Source: DATARH01 sp963712835 (GTDB lineage: Bacteria > Pseudomonadota > Alphaproteobacteria > ATCC43930 > CGMCC-115725). Taken from it: 64,000 nucleotides of DNA. This document shows positions 1 to 8,425 of the stretch, piece after piece. Position 1 is the first letter of the stretch, and every line of letters starts with the position of its first letter. The position numbers and the translations under genes are program-made. The stretch is from positions 248,001-312,000 of the forward strand of contig CAVQJJ010000005.1 in assembly GCA_963712835.1 (NCBI GenBank), given 5' to 3'. The notes under the pieces were generated by a model. That model saw only the letters and a program-made list of their open reading frames with translations. It did not search any database and was not told the origin of the DNA.

Positions 1-214
1 GCCGGAAGCACTGCAGACCCATTACCGCTTCCAGATCCGCACGTTCTGGATCGGCATGCTATACGGCCTGATCGGCCTGCTGACCTTCATCCTCGTCATC
101 GCCGTTTTCTGGCTGGTCTTCGTTCTGATCTGGTGGATCGTGCGCTGCGTCAAGGGGATGCAGGCGATCTCGTCGGGCAAGCCCTATGCGTATCCGGCCA
201 GCTGGCTTTGGTAG
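1..214 (+). CDS. DUF4870-like small membrane protein, C-terminal part
   Basis: An open frame enters from the left edge (first full codon at 2) and stops with TAG at 212-214, so only the last 70 residues are present. They contain HYRFQIRTFWIG, a long hydrophobic stretch (about residues 17-45) and a short tail ending YPASWLW. The order of HYRFQ-type motif, transmembrane segment, IVRCVKG and GKPY is the usual C-terminal half of DUF4870/YtjA-like membrane proteins. Function is unknown for the family. The N-terminus and start lie outside the window. Confidence 0.7.
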   Translation, partial: PEALQTHYRFQIRTFWIGMLYGLIGLLTFILVIAVFWLVFVLIWWIVRCVKGMQAISSGKPYAYPASWLW

Positions 215-311
215 GAAGCTCGCGGTTTGCGCTCACCAGCATTGGACCCGAGCAACTACCGCTTGGGCGCGGCAAATTGTACACTCCCCTCGGGACAATT
301 GAGGGGCCGTC

Positions 312-971
312 ATGCGAGGCAATGTCATCGGGTTCGACCCCGATACCAATACCGGCGCGATCAGCGGGCATGACGGCAACCGCTATGATTTCGTTACCCA
401 GGACTGGCGCGGACGCAGCCAACCGCGGCATGGCGACATCGTCGACTTCCAGGCGCAGGGCGGCCGCGCCCTCGACATCTATCTGATCGCGCCGGAATAC
501 GTCCCACCCGGTTTCTGGCGCTTCTATTTCTCACCAACAGGCAGGCTTTCTCGATCTCAATTTTGGTTGAGGTGGGTATTACCGGTCACTGTTATCGGAA
601 TCATTCTGTTTCTAATTACTTTCATCGTTGCCATTATATCGTGGGGGCCTTCTTCTTCAGATTTGCAAAATCGCTCTGATTTGGAAGAGCATTTCAGAGA
701 TATAATCACGGTTTATGCGATTACATTCTTTCTGGTTACCGTATGGACCGACTGTATTGTTCTGGCTAAACGTATGCATGATCGAGACAAACCAGGCTGG
801 ATGGTTTTCTTCTGCTTGATTCCCCGAATAGCATCGATGGTCTCGAGCGGTGTCGCTTCGGGAATTTTTGGTCTTATAGGCCTCGTCATCTTCATATGGT
901 TCTTTATCGAGTTCGGCTGCCTGCGCGGCACCGTCGGCCCCAACCGCCACGGCCCGGACCCCGTCCGCTAA
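312..971 (+). CDS. DUF805 membrane protein with N-terminal cold-shock-like segment
   Basis: 219 residues. Residues 1-60 (start MRGNVIGFDPDTNTG, then IVDF) look like the small OB-fold/cold-shock-like segment often fused to DUF805. From about residue 68, FWRFYFSPTGRLSRSQFW begins a DUF805 domain with several transmembrane helices (about 85-115, 137-155 and 165-195) and the late motif GTVGPNRHGPDP. DUF805 proteins are inner-membrane proteins of unknown role. The ATG at 312 follows a GAGGGG at 301-306. Base composition dips in the middle third, which is common for membrane segments. It converges on the DUF2076 gene with a shared hairpin between them. Confidence 0.82.
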   Translation: MRGNVIGFDPDTNTGAISGHDGNRYDFVTQDWRGRSQPRHGDIVDFQAQGGRALDIYLIAPEYVPPGFWRFYFSPTGRLSRSQFWLRWVLPVTVIGIILFLITFIVAIISWGPSSSDLQNRSDLEEHFRDIITVYAITFFLVTVWTDCIVLAKRMHDRDKPGWMVFFCLIPRIASMVSSGVASGIFGLIGLVIFIWFFIEFGCLRGTVGPNRHGPDPVR

Positions 972-990
972 GCTGCTGCGCCAAGAGCAA

Positions 991-1014
991 AAGGGCCGGA
1001 AAATCCCGGCCCTT
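991..1014. terminator. Bidirectional hairpin terminator
   Basis: A perfect 9-bp inverted repeat (991-999 with 1006-1014, AAGGGCCGG/CCGGCCCTT) around a six-base loop lies between two convergent genes, with A residues before it and T residues after it. It could end transcription from both sides. Confidence 0.65.
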
Positions 1015-1033
1015 TCGCGTCGCAACGAGCATG

Positions 1034-1858
1034 TCAGCACGAGGAACTGTCGCCACCCCCGCCAAAGTCGTCGCCACCACCAGAATCTCCACCGCCACCA
1101 TAGTCGCCGCTGTCGCCGCCGCCGCTGAAGTCTCCGCCGCCGCCGTAATCGCCGCCCCCACTGTTATCGCCGCCACCGCCATAGTCGCCGCCGCCGCCGT
1201 AATCCCCCGCGGCGCCTTGGTTGTCGCCGTAGTAATTGTTGACCACAGTCTCGCCGAGCCCGCCCTGCATGCCGCCCATGCCCATGCCGCCGCCAAGGCC
1301 GCCCGCGAACCCATGCCCGAACAGCGAGGAGATGCCTTCGAACAGCAAGGCGCCGCCCGCGACGCCGGCCGCGGTTGTCGCGGCCGAACGCAGGAAGCTG
1401 TTGCCACCACCGCCGGCGCCGCCGCCGAACATGCCTCCCGCCGTCTGGGGCTGAGCATAGCCAGGCTGCGGCTGCGCGTAGCCGGGCTGGGCGTATTGCG
1501 GAGGCGGCGGAGGCGCCGCCGACTGCACCCGCGTCCACGGACCACCGCTGGGCGGGACGCTGGGCCCGGGCGCCGGCTGTTGGCTGCGGCCGAACAAGCC
1601 GCCGAGGAAACTTGTCGGCTGCTGCTGCGGCGCCGGCAGGCTCGCCACCTGTTTTTCAAGCTCGGCGATGCGGTTTTGCGCGTTGTGCAACGACAGGTCC
1701 TGGATCAGCACGGTTTGCACCAGGTAGTAGGGCGCGTCCGGCATCTGGGTCATCGCCTGGCGGATCATCGTGTCAGCCTCGGCGTCCTTGGGCTGCCCGG
1801 CCGCGCTTTGCAGACGGGTAAGCAAGGTGGTGATCAGTTCGCGTTCTTGGGGTTCCAT
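1034..1858 (-). CDS. DUF2076 protein with Gly-Asp-rich tail and C-terminal Cys
   Basis: The chosen start (ATG at 1858) gives MEPQERELITTLLTRL, the usual DUF2076 N-terminus; a longer frame to 1930 adds a Pro/Arg-rich stretch unlike the family. Residues 1-80 form the helical DUF2076 head, including DAPYYLVQTVLIQD and a coiled-coil-like stretch near NRIAELEKQV. A Pro/Gln/Tyr-rich linker follows, then a hydrophobic Gly-rich stretch (SAATTAAGVAGGALLF) and a tail of repeated GGGGD units ending SSSC. The family is associated with the periplasm or envelope and its function is unknown. The tail carries many acidic residues in a flexible Gly context, and the last residue is a single Cys. Confidence 0.85.
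   Translation of the reverse strand: MEPQERELITTLLTRLQSAAGQPKDAEADTMIRQAMTQMPDAPYYLVQTVLIQDLSLHNAQNRIAELEKQVASLPAPQQQPTSFLGGLFGRSQQPAPGPSVPPSGGPWTRVQSAAPPPPPQYAQPGYAQPQPGYAQPQTAGGMFGGGAGGGGNSFLRSAATTAAGVAGGALLFEGISSLFGHGFAGGLGGGMGMGGMQGGLGETVVNNYYGDNQGAAGDYGGGGDYGGGGDNSGGGDYGGGGDFSGGGDSGDYGGGGDSGGGDDFGGGGDSSSC
1037..1215 (-). repeat. Short tandem repeat encoding GGGGD units
   Basis: Imperfect 15-24 bp units rich in GCCGCC, read on the minus strand as repeated GGG(G)D with occasional Tyr, Ser, Asn or Phe. The repeat lies wholly inside the DUF2076 gene. Such tracts expand and contract by slippage, so tail length probably varies between strains. Confidence 0.7.
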
Positions 1859-2036
1859 GGGTTCTGCCCGTTGGCTCGGGGGCTTTCTCGCAAAGCCCGT
1901 TGGCGCTGCCGGTCGCGGAGCGTCGCGCAAGATGTGGGGAGCCGAGAAGGCGCGTCAATAAGGCGATGTCGCGCTTCTCGACGCGCTCGCGGGGAATACG
2001 CGGCGGCCAGACGCGCGACCCAGTCCGCCTGGCCAG

Positions 2037-3332
2037 CTAGCCGCGGTACTGATTTTCGAAACCTGCCCAGCATTGGTCATAATCGCGTTGCAGCGCGGGG
2101 GTGGTGAGTGCGAATTCGGCGGGTTGAATCACCAGCCGCGTCTCGAACATGAAGGCCAGCGTGTCGGCGATTTTTTGCGGCTGAAGCTCCGCAGTCGTGG
2201 CTCGCTCGAACGTCGCGCGGTCCGGGCCGTGCGCGGCGAACGAATTGTGCAGCGACGCTCCGCCGGGCAGGAACCCCTGGGCCTTGGCGTCGTAGACGCC
2301 GTGGATCAGGCCCATGAACTCGCTCATCAGATTGCGGTGGAACCACGGCGGGCGAAACGTGTCCTCTGCGACCATCCAGCGCGGCGGGAAGACAACAAAG
2401 TCGCAATTGGCGGTGCCGGGCGCGTCGGTCGGGGCGGTCAGCACGGTGTAGATCGACGGGTCGGGGTGATCGAAGCTCGCCGTACCCAAGGTCATGAACC
2501 GGCCGAGATCGTATTTATACGGCGCGTAATTGCCGTGCCAGGCGACCACGTCGAGCGGCGAATGGTCGAGCGTCATCGCCCACAAGTTTCCGGCGAATTT
2601 GACAACGCTCTCGATCTCGCTGCGGCGCTCCTCGTACCAGGCGGCCGGCGTCAGGAAATCGCGCGGGTTCGCAAGTCCGTTGGCGCCGATAGGCCCCAGT
2701 TCAGGCAGCGTGAAGAGCGCGCCGTAATTCTCGCAAACATAACCTCGCGCCGCCCCATCCGGCAGTTCTACGCGGAAGCGAATACCGCGCGGGACGACCG
2801 CTATTTCACCGGGAGCGGCGTCGATAACGCCGAGTTCCGTGCGCAACAGCAATCTCCCCTGCTGCGGCACGATCAGCAATTCTCCATCGGCGTCGCTGAA
2901 CACCCGGTCGGTCATCGACCTCGTGGCGCGGTAGATGTGGATCGCGATGCCGGTGCGTGACGCAACGTCGCCGTTGCCGCCCATTGTCGCAATGCCGTCG
3001 ATGAAATCGACGGGCGCGGTCGGCAGGGGCAGCGGATCCCAGCGCAGCCGGTTCGGCGATGGCTCGGCCTCTGCAAACGGCGCGCTGCGCCACAGCCCGT
3101 TATCGATGCGGCGGAACGGCGCGTGCATCGCCGACGGCAGAATGCGGTAGAGCCAGGAGCGCCGGTTGGCATGGCGTGGCGCGGTGAACGGAGTGCCCGA
3201 AAGCTGCTCGGCATAGAGGCCAAGCGGCGGGCGCTGCGGCGAATTTTGGCCTTTGGGCAGCGCGCCTGCCACGGCCTCGGTCGCATGCTCGTTGCCGAAA
3301 CCGGAGAGGTAGGCGAGCGGCGGGTCGATCAT
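2037..3332 (-). CDS. hmgA: Homogentisate 1,2-dioxygenase
   Basis: 431 residues, the normal length. The enzyme opens the ring of homogentisate to maleylacetoacetate using non-haem Fe(II) in the cytoplasm. The N-terminus YLSGFGNEHATEAV is diagnostic. The iron-ligand region is intact: FHRNLMSEFMG supplies a His and the Glu, and SLHNSFAAHGPD supplies the second His. It is the last gene of the hpd-phhA-hmgA run. Its ATG overlaps the phhA TGA (ATGA at 3329-3332), so translation is probably coupled. Maleylacetoacetate isomerase and fumarylacetoacetase, which finish the pathway, are not in the window. Confidence 0.96.
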   Translation of the reverse strand: MIDPPLAYLSGFGNEHATEAVAGALPKGQNSPQRPPLGLYAEQLSGTPFTAPRHANRRSWLYRILPSAMHAPFRRIDNGLWRSAPFAEAEPSPNRLRWDPLPLPTAPVDFIDGIATMGGNGDVASRTGIAIHIYRATRSMTDRVFSDADGELLIVPQQGRLLLRTELGVIDAAPGEIAVVPRGIRFRVELPDGAARGYVCENYGALFTLPELGPIGANGLANPRDFLTPAAWYEERRSEIESVVKFAGNLWAMTLDHSPLDVVAWHGNYAPYKYDLGRFMTLGTASFDHPDPSIYTVLTAPTDAPGTANCDFVVFPPRWMVAEDTFRPPWFHRNLMSEFMGLIHGVYDAKAQGFLPGGASLHNSFAAHGPDRATFERATTAELQPQKIADTLAFMFETRLVIQPAEFALTTPALQRDYDQCWAGFENQYRG

Positions 3333-4234
3333 GGCGTTGCTCTCCCTTGCCTCTCGGCGTGGTAAGCCCCTGTCCCGCGCGAGATCACCTGGTCGTCCGG
3401 CATCACCTCGCCCGGCCCGATTTCCGCCCGGGCTTTCGCCGCGTCGTAAAGCGGCGCAAAATCGATCTCGGCGAGGTGCAGCAGATCGTTCAGCGAGTCG
3501 AGGACGAAATAGGTCTCCTGGAAATCGTCAATCCGGTAGCGCGTGCGCATCACCCGAGCAAGTTTAAATTTCAATCGATTAGGCGACCTGTCTTCGAGCG
3601 CGAACTGAGTTTCGGCGAAGGAGGAAACGATCCCCGCGCCGTAGATGCGTAAATCCTCATGCTGCGTTAGGAGACCGAATTCGACGGTAAACCAGTAGAC
3701 CCGCGACAATTGTTCGATGGCGCCGAGCCGCTGCGCGCGAAGCCCGCCCACGCCATAGGCCTGCAGGAAATCGGCGAGCACCGGATGCATCAGCATCGGG
3801 ACATGGCCGAACACGTCGTGAAAAACGTCAGGCTCCTCGATGTAGTCGAGCTGATCCGGCCGGCGGATGAATTGCCCGGCCGGGAACCGCCGGTTGGCGA
3901 GATGGTCGAAAAACACCTCGGGCGGCACCAGCCCCGGCACCGCGACCACCTGCCAGCCGGTGCGCCGCATCAGCACGTCCGAAAGCCTGCGGAAATCGGG
4001 GATCGTGTCGGCGCCGATCGGCAGCGCCTCCATCCCGGCGAGATACTCGTCGCATGCCCGGCCCGGCAGCAGCTTTGCCTGGCGTTCGTGCAGCGTCCGC
4101 CAAGTCGCATGCTCGGCTTGGGTGTAGTTCTCCCAGTTCTGATCGATCGTCCAGTCGGCACGATGCGGCGGCGCCGCGTCACCGGCCAACAAACCGTGCT
4201 TGGTAAAGTCACCGTCCGGCATCGCCGCCCTCAT
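3329..4234 (-). CDS. phhA: Phenylalanine 4-monooxygenase
   Basis: 301 residues from the ATG at 4234, whose bases overlap the hpd stop (ATGA at 4231-4234). A second in-frame ATG at 4222 (MPDGDF) is possible, and the frame stays open far into hpd but that part is not protein-like. The enzyme hydroxylates Phe to Tyr with pterin and Fe(II). The two His ligands are in VFHDVFGHVPML and the Glu ligand is in YWFTVEFGLL. The bacterial form lacks the regulatory domain, and this length fits. The middle position in the operon links Phe hydroxylation to Tyr degradation via hydroxyphenylpyruvate. Confidence 0.95.
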   Translation of the reverse strand: MRAAMPDGDFTKHGLLAGDAAPPHRADWTIDQNWENYTQAEHATWRTLHERQAKLLPGRACDEYLAGMEALPIGADTIPDFRRLSDVLMRRTGWQVVAVPGLVPPEVFFDHLANRRFPAGQFIRRPDQLDYIEEPDVFHDVFGHVPMLMHPVLADFLQAYGVGGLRAQRLGAIEQLSRVYWFTVEFGLLTQHEDLRIYGAGIVSSFAETQFALEDRSPNRLKFKLARVMRTRYRIDDFQETYFVLDSLNDLLHLAEIDFAPLYDAAKARAEIGPGEVMPDDQVISRGTGAYHAERQGRATP

Positions 4235-5307
4235 GCCCGCAATACGCCACGCTGCATCTGTTCGAGCTCGATCGACTCGAACAGGGCCTTGAAATTGCCT
4301 TCGCCAAAACCTTCGTCGCCCTTGCGTTTGATGATCTCGTAGAAGACCGGGCCAATCACCGTTTCGGTGAAAATTTGCAACAGCAGTCCCTCTTCGCCGC
4401 CGTCGATCAGGATTTTGTCGCGCTTGAGTCGCGCCGCATCCTCGCCGTGGCCCGGTAATCGCTTGTCGACCAGCTCGTAATAGGTATCGGGCGTGTCGAG
4501 GAAGGCGACGCCTTTGGCTCGCAGTGCCTCCACAGTCCGGTAGATATCGTTTGCCGCCAGCGCGATGTGCTGGATGCCCTCGCCGTGATACGCCTGAAGG
4601 TATTCCTCTATCTGATCGATCCTGCCGGGGTGGCCGCCCAATTCGTTGATTGGGATGCGGATTTTGCCATCGGGGCTGGTCATCGCCCGGCTCTTGATGC
4701 CGGTGAGCTTGCCCTCGATGTCGAAATAGCGGATTTGGCGGAAGTTGAAGAGCCGCTCGTAAAACCCGGCCCACACATCCATGCGGCCCTGGTGGACGTT
4801 ATGCGTCAAGTGATCGATCGCGGTGAGCCCGACCCCTTGGGGGCTTTGCTCGACGCCCGGCAACGGCACGAAATCGACGTCGTAGATCGTGCCGCCCGCC
4901 CCATAGCGGTCGACGAGGTAGATCAGGCTGCCGCCAATCCCCTCGATCGCCGGGATGTTCAATTCCATCGGTCCGACGCGGCCCTCGACCGGCCTGGCGC
5001 CGAGCTCGATCGCACGGCGGTGCGCCGCCGCGGCATCAGTCACGCGAAACGCGATCGCGCAAATGCTGGGGCCGTGCAGCCGCGCGAAGCTTTGCGCGAA
5101 ACTTTCCGGCTCGGCATTGACGATGAAGTTGATGTCACCCTGGCGATAGAGCGTCACTCGCTTTGAGCGATGCCGCGCCACGGCGCTGAAGCCCATTCGC
5201 TGGAAAACGGCACCGAGTGCCGCCGGATCCGGCGCGGTGTATTCGACAAACTCGAACCCATCCGTCCCCATCGGATTATTCCACAGGTCGCGCCGTTCTG
5301 CCGCCAT
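4231..5307 (-). CDS. hpd: 4-hydroxyphenylpyruvate dioxygenase
   Basis: 358 residues, normal for the family. It converts 4-hydroxyphenylpyruvate to homogentisate. Two vicinal-oxygen-chelate halves are visible. Iron-ligand motifs are HLTHNVHQGRMD, QHIALAANDI and the Glu within GPVFYEIIKRKG; the C-terminal GFGEGNFKALFE is conserved. It is the first gene of the operon, transcribed divergently from the Lrp-type regulator 138 bp away. The frame ends inside the phhA start, which suggests translational coupling. Confidence 0.95.
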   Translation of the reverse strand: MAAERRDLWNNPMGTDGFEFVEYTAPDPAALGAVFQRMGFSAVARHRSKRVTLYRQGDINFIVNAEPESFAQSFARLHGPSICAIAFRVTDAAAAHRRAIELGARPVEGRVGPMELNIPAIEGIGGSLIYLVDRYGAGGTIYDVDFVPLPGVEQSPQGVGLTAIDHLTHNVHQGRMDVWAGFYERLFNFRQIRYFDIEGKLTGIKSRAMTSPDGKIRIPINELGGHPGRIDQIEEYLQAYHGEGIQHIALAANDIYRTVEALRAKGVAFLDTPDTYYELVDKRLPGHGEDAARLKRDKILIDGGEEGLLLQIFTETVIGPVFYEIIKRKGDEGFGEGNFKALFESIELEQMQRGVLRA

Positions 5308-5445
5308 CCGCCGCCTCCTGAAGCGATAACGCCTTCAGCCTCAAGGTGGTGCGCGCACCGCGCTATTTCCGCGCATAATACAGGCTTTCGGACATCTTTT
5401 TGCGGTATAAAAGCATCTATCTGAAATTTCACGCGGATTTCACGC
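5308..5445. promoter_or_regulatory. Divergent control region of hpd operon and Lrp-type regulator
   Basis: 138 bp between two divergent starts, with an AT-richer core (TATTTCCGCGCATAATAC and TTTTTGCGGTATAAAAGC) that can supply -10-like elements in both directions. A direct repeat ATTTCACGC occurs twice just before the regulator ATG (about 5427-5445). Lrp/AsnC proteins usually bind such shared regions and often respond to an amino acid, here plausibly Phe or Tyr. Exact operator boundaries cannot be set from one copy. Confidence 0.5.
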
Positions 5446-5916
5446 ATGGCCGACCTCGACATTTTCGACCGCCGCATCCTCACCGCCTTGCAGCGAGACG
5501 GCCGCATGACCAGCGTGGCGTTGGCCGAAATCGTTCATCTGTCACCGTCGCAATGCGCCCGCCGCGTACAGCGTCTGGAAGAAATGGGCGTCATTCGCTC
5601 TTATCGAGCGGTGCTCGACCCGGCCGCGCTCGGTCTCGGCATCGCCGGCGTGGTCAGCCTCAGCCTCGAAAAGCACGCGAAGAGCAACATTCAGGACTTG
5701 CAGCGCGAAATTGCCGCGCGGCCGGCGATCGTCGAGTGTCTGTCGGTAACCGGCGACAGCGACTACCAGCTACGCATCGTCGCACGCGATCTGCGCGAGT
5801 TCTCCGACCTGCTGATGCATTCGATCGTGCCGATGCCTGGTGTCTCGACCACCCGATCGAGCATCATCCTCGAACAGGTCAAACCTTTCGCCGCGCTGCC
5901 GATCCCGGAAGAGTGA
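5446..5916 (+). CDS. Lrp/AsnC family transcriptional regulator
   Basis: 156 residues. An N-terminal winged helix-turn-helix (about 1-60: LDIFDRRILTALQRDGR, then SPSQCARRVQRLEEMGVI) is followed by a RAM effector-binding domain (about 70-145, with TGDSDYQLRIVARDL). Members sense amino acids and bind DNA as dimers or octamers. Placement directly divergent from hpd-phhA-hmgA makes it the likely regulator of aromatic amino acid breakdown (inference). Its TGA at 5914-5916 directly abuts the stop of the convergent cyclase gene. Confidence 0.93.
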   Translation: MADLDIFDRRILTALQRDGRMTSVALAEIVHLSPSQCARRVQRLEEMGVIRSYRAVLDPAALGLGIAGVVSLSLEKHAKSNIQDLQREIAARPAIVECLSVTGDSDYQLRIVARDLREFSDLLMHSIVPMPGVSTTRSSIILEQVKPFAALPIPEE

Positions 5917-7803
5917 TCACCCGGCCGGCGCGGCCGACCCGCGGCGCAGCAGGAACATGCGCAGCGCGCCGTAATGCTTGGCCGCCTCGGTATTGCCGAC
6001 ATATTCGCAGACAAAATCGCGGGCATTGTAGAGCGCCAGCACCGCCGCCATCGTCTCGGTGACATAGACGCTGCCCTCCGGCGTCACCGGCTCGATGCGG
6101 GCGGCGCGGCTGACATGCACGCCGAAGAAATTCTCCTTGTCGAGCACCGGATCGCGCGCGCTGTAAGCGGGCCCGAGGTGGAGGCCGATGCGCAATCCCA
6201 TATCGGCCGGCAGCCTTTCGGAAGCGAGATCAAACCGAGCCACCGCCTCCTGTAGCTCCAGCGCGCAGGCTGCTGCCTTGCCGGCATCGTCGAACACCAA
6301 AAAAAGCCCGTCGCCCCAGGTATTGGCCAGGAGGATATCGGACCCGCGCGCCGCGATGACCCGCGCGAAGCAGCCGAGCACCAGCTCGATAAAACGCGGT
6401 AGCTGGTCGTCGCGCAGCCCACTGAAGCCGTGCACGTCGCCAAACAGCATGGCGCGCGGCCGCCGTTCGATGCCACGGCGCGCCGAGGCTTGCCCGGCCG
6501 ACGGCCGATAGCCATTGCCGACCGTGATCACCTTGCGCGGCAAGCCCGCATTATCCCATATCGCCATATCGGCAGCGGTGCCGGCGGGCCCGGCGGATTG
6601 CGCGCCGTCCCAAACCACCATCTGCTCGGCCGACGCCGAGAGGTGGCGCGCGCGCAGCAGCGCCAGCCCCATCGCCAATTGACTGCAGTAGCCGAACAAA
6701 TGGTCGTCGCCGAGATAGCGGTCCTCCGTCGCGAAGTGCACCGCTCCGTTCGCCAACGCTGCGCCGTAGCATTTCTCGAACCGCTCGATCCATCCGGGAC
6801 CCGCCGGCCGCACCGAAACCTCGACGAATTCGTCGCGGTCGAACGGCAGCACCAGGTGCAGCCCAGCGCCGCGCGCCAGCAGTGCTTCGGCGAACAGGAT
6901 ATCGGCGCCGGCGGCGAGCGAGCCGTAACCGAACCCGACATCCTCGTCAGCGAGCAGCTTTTGAATGGCCTCCTTGACCATCTCCTCCTGGTCGGCCGGG
7001 AAGCGACCCGGCGCGCCTGGCGCAGCGATGATATGCCCGCCATAATGGACGACCCGCGGCGGGGCCAGCGCGTCCCGCCACGCTTCCGCAACTCCCTTGG
7101 CGTCGACCACCAGGCGGAGCTGCCGTACCGTCGCCGCCATGCCGCGATAATCCGCCTGCGCCTCGCGACGCATCTGCGCGCGCAGCCCCTGGGCCGCCTC
7201 GCGAGCCTGCGCGACGTCGCCAAGGATCAGCCGGGCTTCGACCTCGGTCGCGACCTCATAGTAGTTTTTCCGCTCGGGCGCATGGATTGCGAGCTGGTCG
7301 AGAACCTCGCCGGCAAGCACCATGGCGCCCCGCTCGTCGCCCGCCAAGAGCAGCAATGTCGCGCCGTTGATGCCGGGATAATAGGCTTCCGGATGCCCCG
7401 CATGCTGCGCGCGCCGGTAGACGGCGGCATAGGCCTCCGCGGCCGCCTTCAGCAGCCCCGCGCGACGCGTGCCCGACGCGGCGAGAGCGGCATCTTTCAT
7501 CAGCCGCGGCCGCAAGGCAGCGATGTCGAGGCCCATCGGCTTCATGATCGAAGCCTCTATGCGATGGTCGAGGCGCAACCGATCGAGCAGGTCGAAGGCT
7601 TGCGGAGTCGCTCCGGTCGAAGCGAGGCACAACACCCCGCGGTAACCGAGCGGCACATCGTAGGGAAATTGCACCAGGGCTTGGCGCGCCAAATCAAAGG
7701 CGCGGAACAGCTCGCCCTCACGCTCGCAACGGCGCACCTCGGCGAGCCATTGCTGCGGCGTTTCCCAGGCCGGTCCAGTCTTGTCGTCGTCGATCATCGG
7801 CAA
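5917..7803 (-). CDS. TRAFs-binding / Rossmann-like / class III cyclase fusion protein
   Basis: 628 residues. Residues about 60-240 are helical repeats with YYPGINGATLLLLAGD, typical of the TRAFs-binding (DUF4071) domain. Residues about 250-425 (GGHIIAAPG, GYGSLAAGADILFAEALL, LHLVLPFDRDEF) look like a Rossmann-type sensor segment such as SLOG; this is inference. Residues about 450-620 are a class III nucleotide cyclase domain: metal Asp residues sit in MLFGDVHGF and NTWGDG. The usual substrate-specifying Lys before TxGD is Asn here, and the usual transition-state Asn (VNxAAR) is Ser (VSRAAR), so activity or substrate may differ. No membrane segment or signal peptide. It stands alone between convergent and divergent neighbours. 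Confidence 0.8.
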   Translation of the reverse strand: MPMIDDDKTGPAWETPQQWLAEVRRCEREGELFRAFDLARQALVQFPYDVPLGYRGVLCLASTGATPQAFDLLDRLRLDHRIEASIMKPMGLDIAALRPRLMKDAALAASGTRRAGLLKAAAEAYAAVYRRAQHAGHPEAYYPGINGATLLLLAGDERGAMVLAGEVLDQLAIHAPERKNYYEVATEVEARLILGDVAQAREAAQGLRAQMRREAQADYRGMAATVRQLRLVVDAKGVAEAWRDALAPPRVVHYGGHIIAAPGAPGRFPADQEEMVKEAIQKLLADEDVGFGYGSLAAGADILFAEALLARGAGLHLVLPFDRDEFVEVSVRPAGPGWIERFEKCYGAALANGAVHFATEDRYLGDDHLFGYCSQLAMGLALLRARHLSASAEQMVVWDGAQSAGPAGTAADMAIWDNAGLPRKVITVGNGYRPSAGQASARRGIERRPRAMLFGDVHGFSGLRDDQLPRFIELVLGCFARVIAARGSDILLANTWGDGLFLVFDDAGKAAACALELQEAVARFDLASERLPADMGLRIGLHLGPAYSARDPVLDKENFFGVHVSRAARIEPVTPEGSVYVTETMAAVLALYNARDFVCEYVGNTEAAKHYGALRMFLLRRGSAAPAG

Positions 7804-8119
7804 TCTGAATGCCAGAAATGCCGCCCAGGAGCCAGAGCGGCGAGACGCCGAACCTCTCGTTCAGGCACGCACCGGGTCGGTCGGCCAAATCCACTTAGCG
7901 AACAGAAGCAGCAGGCCAAAGGCGATGGGGCCATGCGGGTTGGCGTGACCCACCTGCACCCGCGATTAAGAAATAAATCGTCGTTCCCGATCTCAAAAAA
8001 TCCAGAAGCGTTTGTTTCATCAAGGTATATCGCGGAAATCGGCAAGTATAAGAGAAATTGGATCGTTTTGTGATCGGTTATGTTGGAAGTCGAACCGTTT
8101 TTTTTGGATAGGAGTTTTC
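7804..8119. other. Intergenic, no gene seen
   Basis: 316 bp between divergent genes. The first part is ordinary GC-rich sequence; 7965-8119 is AT-rich and presumably holds promoters for both sides. Frames through it in both directions are not protein-like. Confidence 0.5.
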
Positions 8120-8368
8120 ATGAGGCGGATCTTTGTTTTTGCAACCAGCGCGGCAGTCTTGCTCGGCACGGCCAGTTTGGCGGTCGCGCAGCCGGCCTAT
8201 GGACCCAATGCTGCGTATTATCCGGGCTATGCCGAACCCGCGCCACCGCCATCGGCTGTCTATGCTCCGCCGTCGGCGGTTTATGCGCAGCCCAACTGGG
8301 ACGGCACCCATAGCGGTGGCGGCGCCGCGCGCGCTTATTCGTACGGGGGCGCTCAGAAATCCAACTAG
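8120..8368 (+). CDS. Small secreted Pro/Tyr/Ala-rich protein
   Basis: 82 residues from the ATG at 8120, which has an AGGAG at 8110-8114. Residues 1-23 are a clear Sec signal peptide (RRIFVFATSAAVLLGTASLA, cleavage near VAQ-PA). The mature part is low-complexity with two PPSAVYA copies, many Tyr and Pro, and the ending GGAQKSN. No enzyme domain. Similar short exported proteins are common in rhizobia-like genomes and have no assigned role. A strong hairpin follows the stop. Confidence 0.72.
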   Translation: MRRIFVFATSAAVLLGTASLAVAQPAYGPNAAYYPGYAEPAPPPSAVYAPPSAVYAQPNWDGTHSGGGAARAYSYGGAQKSN

Positions 8369-8374
8369 AGTGAT

Positions 8375-8402
8375 GCGGCCACCGCCTGACCGCGGTGGCC
8401 GC
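8375..8402. terminator. Hairpin between convergent genes
   Basis: An 11-bp perfect inverted repeat (8375-8385 with 8392-8402, GCGGCCACCGC arm) and a 6-base loop lie between the 8120 gene and the convergent acyl-CoA dehydrogenase. There is no T tract, so it could act as a transcript-stabilising end rather than a classical terminator. Confidence 0.55.
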
Positions 8403-8425
8403 TGCTCCCGGACCGGCAGGTGTCG

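Noticed and set aside
1034..1215. A CRISPR-like array in the regular repeats
   Set aside because: Units are degenerate GGGGD codons inside the DUF2076 frame, without spacers of constant length.
3329..4774. A 481-residue phenylalanine hydroxylase with long N-terminus
   Set aside because: The extra part is an antisense-like frame of hpd; the ATGA overlap at 4231-4234 gives a family-length protein.
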